Origin: Proteiniphilum sp.
GTDB taxonomy: Bacteria; Bacteroidota; Bacteroidia; Bacteroidales; Dysgonomonadaceae
Assembly (NCBI GenBank): GCA_031255275.1
Contig: JAIRSV010000123.1
Coordinates: forward strand, 1-7,463
Direction: 5' to 3'
Length of the DNA: 7,463 nt
Shown here: piece by piece, positions 1-5,153 of the stretch
How positions within the stretch are numbered: the first letter of the stretch is position 1
Layout: each line of letters begins with the position of its first letter
Notes under the pieces: generated by a model
What the model saw: only the letters and a program-made list of their open reading frames with translations
What the model was told of the DNA's origin: nothing
Databases searched by the model: none
Program-made: the position numbers and the translations under genes

Positions 1-25
1 CTCGGGCGCTCCCCGAGCTGGTTTT
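1..25 (+). terminator. Possible weak intrinsic terminator of an upstream gene
   Basis: CTCGGG (1-6) pairs perfectly with CCCGAG (12-17) around the 5-nt loop CGCTC, and a run of four T follows at 22-25. This could end a plus-strand transcript entering from the left, but the left arm touches the window edge and the T-run is short. CTCCCCG (9-15) can instead pair with CGGGGAG (37-43), which would disrupt this hairpin. No gene end is visible to support the call. Confidence 0.28.
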
Positions 26-43
26 CTCCACTGAAACGGGGAG

Positions 44-56
44 AATGTATTACATT
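44..56. promoter_or_regulatory. 13-bp perfect dyad, candidate operator
   Basis: AATGTA (44-49), one central T (50) and TACATT (51-56) form a perfect inverted repeat. It ends 6 bp before a match to the Bacteroides -7 promoter element (63-70), so a protein bound here would sit over the region between the -33 and -7 boxes. The half-sites do not match the known Fur, PerR or Zur consensus. A short AT-rich palindrome can occur by chance. The regulator is unknown. Confidence 0.35.
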
Positions 57-62
57 TTATGC

Positions 63-70
63 TAAATTTG
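63..70 (+). promoter_or_regulatory. Bacteroides-type -7 promoter element for the GHL10 gene
   Basis: TAAATTTG matches the Bacteroides sigma-ABfr -7 consensus TAnnTTTG at every fixed position. Transcription would begin a few bases downstream, leaving a leader of roughly 50 nt before the ATG at 126. No TTTG (-33 box) is found at the expected 19-21 bp spacing upstream (about 38-43 reads GGGGAG), so the promoter may be weak or need an activator. Confidence 0.45.
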
Positions 71-125
71 TATCCGAAAAATAATAAAACCATCTGCTAA
101 CAACGATTGCGAATTCAAACTTTCT

Positions 126-1577
126 ATGTACAAAAGAATTATTCTGCCGATTTTACTTCTGATCGGAGCAACAGCGCTGTTTCCGTCCGCACCGCCGGCG
201 ACTGAGGTGAGAGCCGTATGGCTGGCCACCAACTATGGACTGGACTGGCCGCACAACCACACTAGCGTGGAAGAACAGAAAAGAGAACTGACCGCCATCC
301 TCGACAACCTGAAAGCACACAATTTCAATACCGTGATATTCCAGGTAAGAGGCAGGGGAGAGGTCTGCTATCACTCGCAGATCGAACCGATGTCCACATT
401 CATCGCCCCCTCCGGCCTGAGATTTCCCACATTCGACCCCCTGGCCTTCGTCGTGGAAGAGTGTCACACCCGAGGCCTCGAATGTCACGCCTGGGTAGTC
501 ACCTATCCGCTGGGGAAAGATCAGCATGTACGCAGCCTGGGCGCGCGGTCGGTGACAAAAAGGAACCCCTCCATCACCAGACAGTTCCGCGGAGAATGGT
601 TTCTCGACCCCGGAGACCCGCAGACCGACGACTATCTGCTCCAGCTCGTGCGAGAAATCGTAGCCGGCTATGACGTAGACGGAATCCATTTCGACTATAT
701 CCGCTATCCGGAACAGGGCGAAAACTTTCCCGACGACGGAACATACTACCTGTACGGCGGCGGAAAGCCGCGACAGGAATGGCGTCGCGACAACATCACC
801 CGCTTCGTGACAAAAGCCTATGACCGCGTGAAGGCACTCAAACCCTGGGTACAGGTGAGCAGCGCCCCCCTGGGACGCTACAGGGCGCTGAACGGCAACG
901 ACGAAGGATGGACAGCCCTCGAATCCGTCTCGCAGGACGCAGGCAAGTGGCTGATGACAGGCAAGCACGACGCCGTCTATCCGATGATGTATTATAAGGA
1001 AGACCTCTTCTACCCCTACGTCGACGACTGGCTGGAACACGCCAACGGCCGGATCGTGACGCCGGGACTGGGCGCCTTCCGCATGATCGAACTCGAATGG
1101 TCGCGCAGCGACATACTGAACCAGGTGGACTACACCCGCCGGAGAGATACGCACGGACAGGCCTATTTCCGCGCAGAAAACCTCCTCTCAGACACAGACG
1201 GAATCCTCATGGCACTGCGCCCGTACTACGGATTTCCGGCAAAGCTCCCCCCCATGACCTGGCTGAACAGCTCCCCCCCCGACAGCCCGCAAGACCTGCG
1301 CGCGGAAACGAACGAAGAGGGAATATTTGAACTCTTCTGGGAAAAGGACAACCGCGAAAGAATCACCTACAACGTCTACCGGAGCGAAACCGACACGCTG
1401 AGCCTCGACAATGCCGAAAAGCTGATAGCCGCAGGACTTCGCCAGCCACTGTACACCAGTCGGGTCGAAGCAAACGACAAAGCCTATTACTACTACATCA
1501 CCGCCTCCGACGCATACCACAACGAAAGCAGGCCATGCATCCCGGCCTTCTTCTACCACTCCCACACGGTGAAATAA
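126..1577 (+). CDS. Secreted GHL10 family putative glycoside hydrolase with C-terminal FnIII-like domain
   Basis: The 483-residue protein belongs to the glycosyl-hydrolase-like 10 family (PF02638, formerly DUF187). A signal peptide covers about residues 1-25: Lys-Arg at 3-4, a hydrophobic core at 5-19, then SAPPA. There is no lipobox cysteine, so it is probably exported as a soluble protein. The predicted TIM-barrel domain spans about 27-370. It opens with EVRAVWLAT (27-35), continues with FQVRGRGE (72-79), and contains the acidic motif YDVDGIHFDYIRYP (182-195), whose aspartates are the likely active-site region. After a Pro/Ser-rich linker (375-388), residues 388-478 look like an FnIII domain (ITYNVYRSE at 413-421, YYYYITASD at 454-462). 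Known family: E. coli DigH (YddW) of this family cleaves peptidoglycan glycan strands lacking stem peptides. A wall-glycan or polysaccharide substrate is therefore plausible here but not shown. The start is the first ATG that gives a complete signal peptide. No Shine-Dalgarno is present, as is usual in Bacteroidota. The gene appears monocistronic. Confidence 0.88.
   Translation: MYKRIILPILLLIGATALFPSAPPATEVRAVWLATNYGLDWPHNHTSVEEQKRELTAILDNLKAHNFNTVIFQVRGRGEVCYHSQIEPMSTFIAPSGLRFPTFDPLAFVVEECHTRGLECHAWVVTYPLGKDQHVRSLGARSVTKRNPSITRQFRGEWFLDPGDPQTDDYLLQLVREIVAGYDVDGIHFDYIRYPEQGENFPDDGTYYLYGGGKPRQEWRRDNITRFVTKAYDRVKALKPWVQVSSAPLGRYRALNGNDEGWTALESVSQDAGKWLMTGKHDAVYPMMYYKEDLFYPYVDDWLEHANGRIVTPGLGAFRMIELEWSRSDILNQVDYTRRRDTHGQAYFRAENLLSDTDGILMALRPYYGFPAKLPPMTWLNSSPPDSPQDLRAETNEEGIFELFWEKDNRERITYNVYRSETDTLSLDNAEKLIAAGLRQPLYTSRVEANDKAYYYYITASDAYHNESRPCIPAFFYHSHTVK
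1243..1279 (+). repeat. 11-bp direct repeat carrying two C7 tracts
   Basis: AGCTCCCCCCC occurs at 1243-1253 and again at 1269-1279, so the copies are 26 bp apart. Both lie in the linker-coding part of the GHL10 gene and are read in different frames (Leu-Pro-Pro at 374-376, Ser-Ser-Pro-Pro at 382-385). Slippage in either C7, or recombination between the copies (26 bp deleted), would shift the frame and cut off the FnIII-like domain while leaving the catalytic domain. Confidence 0.75.
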
Positions 1578-1581
1578 AGCG

Positions 1582-1604
1582 GCCGCGGAGGCGGCGGAAT
1601 TTTT
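1582..1604 (+). terminator. Putative intrinsic terminator after the GHL10 gene
   Basis: GCCGC (1582-1586) pairs with GCGGC (1591-1595) around the loop GGAG. GGAA follows, then T5 at 1600-1604. It starts 5 bp after the GHL10 stop codon. The 5-bp stem is short and the T-run is separated from it by 4 nt, so termination may be partial and some transcript may run on into the downstream regulator gene. Confidence 0.45.
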
Positions 1605-1638
1605 GACCGAAAAACGAGGAAAAATCGAAAAAATAGAA

Positions 1639-1646
1639 TAATTTTG
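1639..1646 (+). promoter_or_regulatory. Bacteroides-type -7 promoter element for the four-gene cluster
   Basis: TAATTTTG matches TAnnTTTG exactly and lies in the only non-coding gap before the cluster. It ends 6 bp before the ATG at 1653, so the transcript would begin at or within a few bases of the start codon. The nearest upstream TTTG (1602-1605) is 33 bp away, too far for a normal -33 box. The surrounding 1600-1646 stretch is AT-rich, which raises the chance of a random match. Confidence 0.45.
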
Positions 1647-1652
1647 CAGCTT

Positions 1653-2171
1653 ATGGATGCCGCTCAAAAATTGAAGCAACAGGTAAAAAAAGAGTTTACG
1701 GAGTATCTGACACTCCATAAATGCCGAAAAACACCCGAACGGTTTGCAATTCTCGATCATATCTACTCCATACGGGGACATTTCGATATGGAATCCCTCT
1801 ACAATTCAATGGTTGATGTAAACTTTCGGGTGAGTCGCGCCACACTCTACAACACCATTCAACTGCTGCTGGACTGCGGACTGGTGATGAAACACCAGTT
1901 CGGAGGAAATATCTCGAAATACGAACGCGCATACGGTAACGAAAACCACGACCACCTCATCTGCACCCTCTGCGGAGAAGTCCGCGAAATGACGGGTGAC
2001 CAGCTGACCACCGTACAGCTCAAAAATATCAGGAAATTCAAAGTAAGCTACTACAGCACCTATATCTACGGCACATGCAGCAAGTGCATCCATGTCAAGC
2101 GGATGGAGATGAAAAAACTGGAACGCGGAAATCAAACAAAACAAAATAAAAGCAACGGTAAACAAACATAA
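1653..2171 (+). CDS. Fur/PerR-family metal-dependent transcriptional regulator
   Basis: The 172-residue protein is a DNA-binding metalloregulator of the Fur superfamily. The N-terminal winged helix spans about 14-90, with a recognition helix at RVSRATLYNTI (59-69). The metal and dimerisation domain follows. Ligands visible by comparison with Fur/PerR are His43 (in HFDMESLY), Glu91 (KYER), and His99 and His101 (the HDH motif). The structural zinc site has Cys104/Cys107 (CTLC) and Cys142/Cys145 (CSKC). Two CxxC pairs resemble PerR and many Fur proteins, but the sequence does not settle whether it senses iron, zinc, manganese or peroxide. A low-complexity basic tail (about 150-172, rich in Lys, Asn, Gln) follows the domain. 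The ATG at 1653 is preferred over the in-frame TTG at 1644, because that TTG lies inside the -7 promoter match. There is no Shine-Dalgarno. The stop is 3 bp before purA, so co-transcription is very likely. Autoregulation is possible, but I see no clear Fur box in the short upstream gap. Confidence 0.9.
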   Translation: MDAAQKLKQQVKKEFTEYLTLHKCRKTPERFAILDHIYSIRGHFDMESLYNSMVDVNFRVSRATLYNTIQLLLDCGLVMKHQFGGNISKYERAYGNENHDHLICTLCGEVREMTGDQLTTVQLKNIRKFKVSYYSTYIYGTCSKCIHVKRMEMKKLERGNQTKQNKSNGKQT

Positions 2172-2174
2172 ATA

Positions 2175-3527
2175 ATGAAAGCAGATGTACTCTTAGGCCT
2201 CCAGTGGGGCGACGAAGGAAAAGGAAAAGCAGTAGACGTGCTCACCCCCCGCTACGAAGCGGTAGCACGCTTCCAGGGCGGCCCCAACGCGGGACACACA
2301 CTGGAATTCGGCGGAAAAAAATATGTCCTGAAATCCATTCCGTCAGGAATCTTTCAGGAAGGAAAAATAAATATCATCGGGAACGGCGTAGTGATAGACC
2401 CCGCCCTCTTCAAGCAGGAAGTCGACGCACTCGAAAAGACAGGCAATAACCTCACCGACAGACTCCTCATCTCCAGAAAGGCACACCTGATCCTGCCCAC
2501 ACACCGCCTGCTGGACGCAGCCTCCGAAAGAGCGATGGGCAACGCCCGGATAGGCACCACCGGCCGGGGCATCGGCCCGGCCTATACCGACAAGGTGGGA
2601 CGTCACGGACTGAGAGTCGGCGACCTCTTCCTCAACTTTGAGGAAAAATACCGCCTCGCCGTGCAGCGACACGAAAAACTGCTCGAACACTACCGCTTTG
2701 AATACGACCTGCCCGCACTCGAAAAACAGTGGTTTGCCGGGATAGAAACGATAAAGAAATTCACCGTCATCGACAGCGAACACTTTATCAACAGACACCT
2801 CGACGCCGGCGGCTCAATACTGGCCGAAGGCGCCCAAGGCTCAATGCTCGATGTCGACTTCGGGTCATACCCCTTCGTAACCTCATCCAGCACCGTCTGT
2901 GCCGGCGCCTGCAGCGGGATGGGCATCGCCCCGGGGCGGATCGGCGAAGTCTACGGCGTCTTCAAAGCCTACTGTACCCGGGTAGGCAGCGGCCCCTTCC
3001 CCACGGAACTCCTCGACGCCGACGGACAACAGCTCCGCGACAACGGCCGCGAATACGGTTCGGTGACCGGACGCGCGCGCCGTTGCGGATGGATCGACCT
3101 GGTAGCCCTTCGCTACGCCATCATGCTGAACGGAGTCACCCGGCTGGTGATGATGAAAAGCGACGTACTCGACAGCTTCAAAACAATCAAAGCATGTATA
3201 GCCTACCGCGTGGACGGCGAAGAGACGGAAGACTTCCCCTATGACGTATCCGGAAACGTGGAACCCCTCTATGCGGAACTCCCCGGCTGGAAGACCGATA
3301 TGACAGGAATGCAGTCGGAAGACCGGTTTCCCGAAAAATTCAGCCGCTACCTCTCCTTTCTGGAAGAGAAACTGAAAGTACCCATCACCATCGTCTCCCT
3401 CGGGCCTGACCGCGCACAGACAATTATAAGACAGTCCCGCCCCCTCCGGGAATTTCGTAAAACAGTCCGGCAAGCGGCCGGAAATCAAAAAACAGCCGCC
3501 GTACGGAAACAGGAAATAAAAATTTAA
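2175..3527 (+). CDS. purA: Adenylosuccinate synthase
   Basis: PurA is the cytoplasmic enzyme that converts IMP, aspartate and GTP to adenylosuccinate, the first committed step of AMP synthesis. All signature motifs are present and almost in register with the E. coli enzyme: QWGDEGKGK (10-18) with catalytic Asp13, NAGHT (38-42) with catalytic His41, GTTGRGIGPAYTDK (127-140) for IMP binding, Gln221 in EGAQG, the arginine loop TGRARRCGWID (298-308), and guanine-recognition Lys328 and Asp330 in KSDVLD. The usual family end is SLGPDR...TIIR, here reaching residue 419. This protein continues for another 31 strongly basic residues to 450, longer than the usual 420-430. The DNA encoding the extension contains two GC hairpins. 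The start ATG sits 3 bp after the regulator's stop, without a Shine-Dalgarno. The next gene follows after 12 bp. The enzyme assignment is near certain. The role of the tail is unknown. Confidence 0.98.
   Translation: MKADVLLGLQWGDEGKGKAVDVLTPRYEAVARFQGGPNAGHTLEFGGKKYVLKSIPSGIFQEGKINIIGNGVVIDPALFKQEVDALEKTGNNLTDRLLISRKAHLILPTHRLLDAASERAMGNARIGTTGRGIGPAYTDKVGRHGLRVGDLFLNFEEKYRLAVQRHEKLLEHYRFEYDLPALEKQWFAGIETIKKFTVIDSEHFINRHLDAGGSILAEGAQGSMLDVDFGSYPFVTSSSTVCAGACSGMGIAPGRIGEVYGVFKAYCTRVGSGPFPTELLDADGQQLRDNGREYGSVTGRARRCGWIDLVALRYAIMLNGVTRLVMMKSDVLDSFKTIKACIAYRVDGEETEDFPYDVSGNVEPLYAELPGWKTDMTGMQSEDRFPEKFSRYLSFLEEKLKVPITIVSLGPDRAQTIIRQSRPLREFRKTVRQAAGNQKTAAVRKQEIKI
3435..3482 (+). other. Two GC hairpins inside the 3' extension of purA
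   Basis: TCCCG (3435-3439) pairs with CGGGA (3447-3451) around a 7-nt C-rich loop and is followed by ATTT. TCCGGC (3466-3471) pairs with GCCGGA (3477-3482) around AAGCG. The first hairpin begins 3 bp after the codon for residue 419, where most PurA proteins end. Neither is followed by a good T-run, so neither is a convincing terminator today. They may be remnants of a former 3' untranslated region or may affect the stability or processing of the cluster's mRNA. Confidence 0.4.
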
Positions 3528-3539
3528 ACTTACAGCAAA

Positions 3540-4223
3540 ATGACAACAATCTGGATAATATTCATCGCAATCGCAGTCGCCGGCTGGATCGTACAGGGCA
3601 TGTTGCAGAGCCGCTTCAAAAAATACTCCAAAATCCCCCTGCGCAACGGAATGACAGGACGCGAGGTAGCAGAAAAAATGCTGCGCGACAGCGGAATCTA
3701 CGACGTACAGGTAATCTCCGTGCGAGGACAGCTGACGGATCACTACAACCCGCTGAACAGGACGATCAACCTGAGCGAAACCGTATTCGGCTCCCACAGC
3801 GTGGCCGCCGCCGCCGTAGCCGCTCACGAAACGGGACACGCCATTCAGCACGCCAGAGGATACGCCCCGCTGAAAATGCGATCGGCACTGGTACCCATCG
3901 TTTCCTCCACGTCCAAATGGATGACCTGGGTAATCCTCGCCGGCATCATCCTGATACAAACCTTCCCCATGCTCCTCTGGATCGGGATAGGCCTCTACTT
4001 CCTTACCACACTCTTCAGCTTCATCACACTGCCCGTGGAAAGCAACGCCTCCCACCGCGCCCTCCGCTGGCTGAGCAGCGCCGGCATCACCGACTCCGGC
4101 AACCATCTCCAGGCGGAAGACGCCCTCCGCTGGGCAGGATACACCTACGTCGTAGCCGCCCTCGGCTCCCTGGTCACACTGCTCTATTACGTCATGATCG
4201 CCCTGAACGGCAGCAGGAGGTGA
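3540..4223 (+). CDS. Membrane zinc metallopeptidase, YugP family
   Basis: The 227-residue integral membrane protein matches the Zn_peptidase_2 family (PF04298, B. subtilis YugP). It begins with a transmembrane helix (about 3-22). A region containing DHYNPLNRTINLSE (67-80), characteristic of the family, follows, then the zincin motif HETGH (96-100): His96 and His100 bind zinc and Glu97 is the catalytic base. Hydrophobic segments lie at about 127-143, 144-164 and 203-222. Glu167 in LPVE (164-167), just after the third segment, is a candidate further zinc ligand. The family commonly has PVEFxAS here, and this protein has Ser168 where an aromatic is usual. Substrates of the family are not well established; membrane-protein turnover is the usual guess. 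The start ATG is 12 bp after purA without a Shine-Dalgarno. The last codons (Arg-Arg-stop) overlap a strong Shine-Dalgarno for the next gene, which supports translational linkage. Confidence 0.9.
   Translation: MTTIWIIFIAIAVAGWIVQGMLQSRFKKYSKIPLRNGMTGREVAEKMLRDSGIYDVQVISVRGQLTDHYNPLNRTINLSETVFGSHSVAAAAVAAHETGHAIQHARGYAPLKMRSALVPIVSSTSKWMTWVILAGIILIQTFPMLLWIGIGLYFLTTLFSFITLPVESNASHRALRWLSSAGITDSGNHLQAEDALRWAGYTYVVAALGSLVTLLYYVMIALNGSRR
4215..4223 (+). promoter_or_regulatory. Perfect Shine-Dalgarno for the SDR gene
   Basis: AGGAGGTGA is fully complementary to the 16S rRNA anti-Shine-Dalgarno core CCTCC and its flanks. Seven bases separate AGGAGG from the ATG at 4228. It overlaps the last two Arg codons and the TGA stop of the metallopeptidase gene. 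The other starts visible in this window have no comparable motif, and strong Shine-Dalgarno sequences are uncommon in Bacteroidota. Confidence 0.7.
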
Positions 4224-4227
4224 AAGG

Positions 4228-5151
4228 ATGAAAACAGTTTTGATTACAGGCGGCTCCGGAATGGTCGGCAAAAGACTCTCCGAACTGCTCGTCGAGAAAG
4301 GCTACAGGGTGATCTGGCTGAGCCGCGAACGCTATGTGAAAGCCCGAATCCCCCGTTACCGGTGGGACTACCGTAAGTGGGAGATCGATACGGACGCAGT
4401 GCAGCAGGCCGATGTGATCGTACACCTGGCCGGATCGAATCTGGACGACGATTCATGGACACGCCTGCAAAAACAGAAAATAGTGGAAAGCCGCGTGCTG
4501 ACGGCGAAGCTCCTGCTGGAAACGGCGAAAACGCTGGGCCGGAAGCCGGAAGCATTCATCTCCGCCTCGGCGACCGGTTTCTACGGACAGGAGACGAGCG
4601 AGCGGATTTTCACGGAAGAAGATAATCCCGCCGGCAGCGACTTCCTGAGCCGTACCTGCCGGAAATGGGAAGCCGAAGCCTTCAGGTTCAGAGATGAACT
4701 CAACGTACGTGTGGCAGTGCTGCGGACAGCATTCGTAATTTCGGGAGAGAGCGAGGCTTTCGCGAAGATGGCGCTGCCCACCCGCTTCGGGCTTGGCATG
4801 CGCCTGGGTTCAGGCAAACAGTACCTCAACTGGATTCACCTCGACGACCTGTGCCGGATCTATCTGAAAGCCGTGGAAGACACTTCCATGCAGGGCGCAT
4901 ACAACGCCGTGGCGCCGGAATCCGTGACCAATGCCCGGTTCATGAAAATGCTGGCGAAAGAGATGAAACGACCCTTCTTTTTGCCGCCGCTACCCGCCTT
5001 TCTGCTCCGCGCCATCATGGGGCAGGCGGCAGATATGATCCTTTACGGCAGCCGTATCTCGTCGCAGAAGGTACGCGACGCCGGTTACAACTTTGTCTGC
5101 CCCGCCGTGAGAGAGGCGATAGCCTCCTCTCTCACGTCACCGGAGCAATAA
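4228..5151 (+). CDS. TIGR01777 family NAD(P)-binding SDR epimerase-like protein (YfcH type)
   Basis: The 307-residue protein is an atypical extended short-chain dehydrogenase of the TIGR01777 family, which includes E. coli YfcH (about 300 residues) and eukaryotic SDR39U1. The N-terminal Rossmann fold has the dinucleotide motif TGGSGMVG (7-14). Arg33 after the second beta strand fits NADPH preference. Other family motifs are HLAG (66-69), SASATGFYG (112-120), RKWEAEA (145-151) and NWIHLDDL in the substrate domain. Residues about 252-300 (from PAFLLRAIMG through SSQKVRDAGYNF) match the C-terminal DUF1731 domain that defines the family. The physiological substrate is unknown in any bacterium I can name, so only nucleotide-sugar-epimerase-like is justified. 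No signal peptide is visible, so it is probably cytoplasmic. It starts 4 bp after the metallopeptidase stop with a perfect Shine-Dalgarno. Its third codon positions are richer in G than those of purA. It ends 2 bp from the convergent peptidase gene. Confidence 0.92.
   Translation: MKTVLITGGSGMVGKRLSELLVEKGYRVIWLSRERYVKARIPRYRWDYRKWEIDTDAVQQADVIVHLAGSNLDDDSWTRLQKQKIVESRVLTAKLLLETAKTLGRKPEAFISASATGFYGQETSERIFTEEDNPAGSDFLSRTCRKWEAEAFRFRDELNVRVAVLRTAFVISGESEAFAKMALPTRFGLGMRLGSGKQYLNWIHLDDLCRIYLKAVEDTSMQGAYNAVAPESVTNARFMKMLAKEMKRPFFLPPLPAFLLRAIMGQAADMILYGSRISSQKVRDAGYNFVCPAVREAIASSLTSPEQ
5107..5135. other. Strong hairpin in the 3' end of the SDR gene, near the convergent junction
   Basis: GTGAGAGA (5107-5114) pairs with TCTCTCAC (5128-5135), and GGC (5115-5117) pairs with GCC (5122-5124). 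A 3-nt bulge (5125-5127) and the loop GATA separate the arms, giving 11 bp in all. It lies in the last codons of the SDR gene and just downstream of the peptidase gene's stop on the other strand. No T-run follows on either strand, so a classical intrinsic terminator is not supported. It could protect mRNA 3' ends or pause polymerase from both directions. Confidence 0.45.
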
Positions 5152-5153
5152 AA

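Noticed and set aside
153..1154. Minus-strand reading frame (333 codons) opposite the GHL10 gene
   Set aside because: No recognisable domain, and it is fully covered by a gene with a signal peptide and clear family motifs.
1579..1586. GCGGCCGC palindrome after the GHL10 gene
   Set aside because: It overlaps the terminator-like hairpin and is a common GC palindrome. No sign of an operator or attachment site.
1602..1605. TTTG as the -33 box of the promoter before the Fur-family gene
   Set aside because: It is 33 bp from the -7 element; the known spacing is about 19-21 bp. It fits better as the T-run of the terminator-like hairpin.
1630..1645. AAAAT-N6-ATTTT dyad upstream of the Fur-family gene as a Fur box
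   Set aside because: The arms are only A/T runs in an AT-rich gap and do not match a Fur, PerR or Zur consensus. It is likely to be chance.
1644..1646. TTG as the start of the Fur-family gene
   Set aside because: It adds only three residues, lies inside the TAnnTTTG promoter match, and a normal ATG follows at 1653, well before the winged-helix domain.
3804..3815. Four GCC repeats in the metallopeptidase gene
   Set aside because: They simply encode the alanine-rich helix just before HETGH. In-frame triplet repeats of this length are ordinary here.
2883..4271. Long minus-strand reading frame (462 codons) across purA, the metallopeptidase and the SDR start
   Set aside because: It lies opposite well-identified genes, has no recognisable domain, and is explained by C/A-rich third positions that remove stop codons from the antisense frame.
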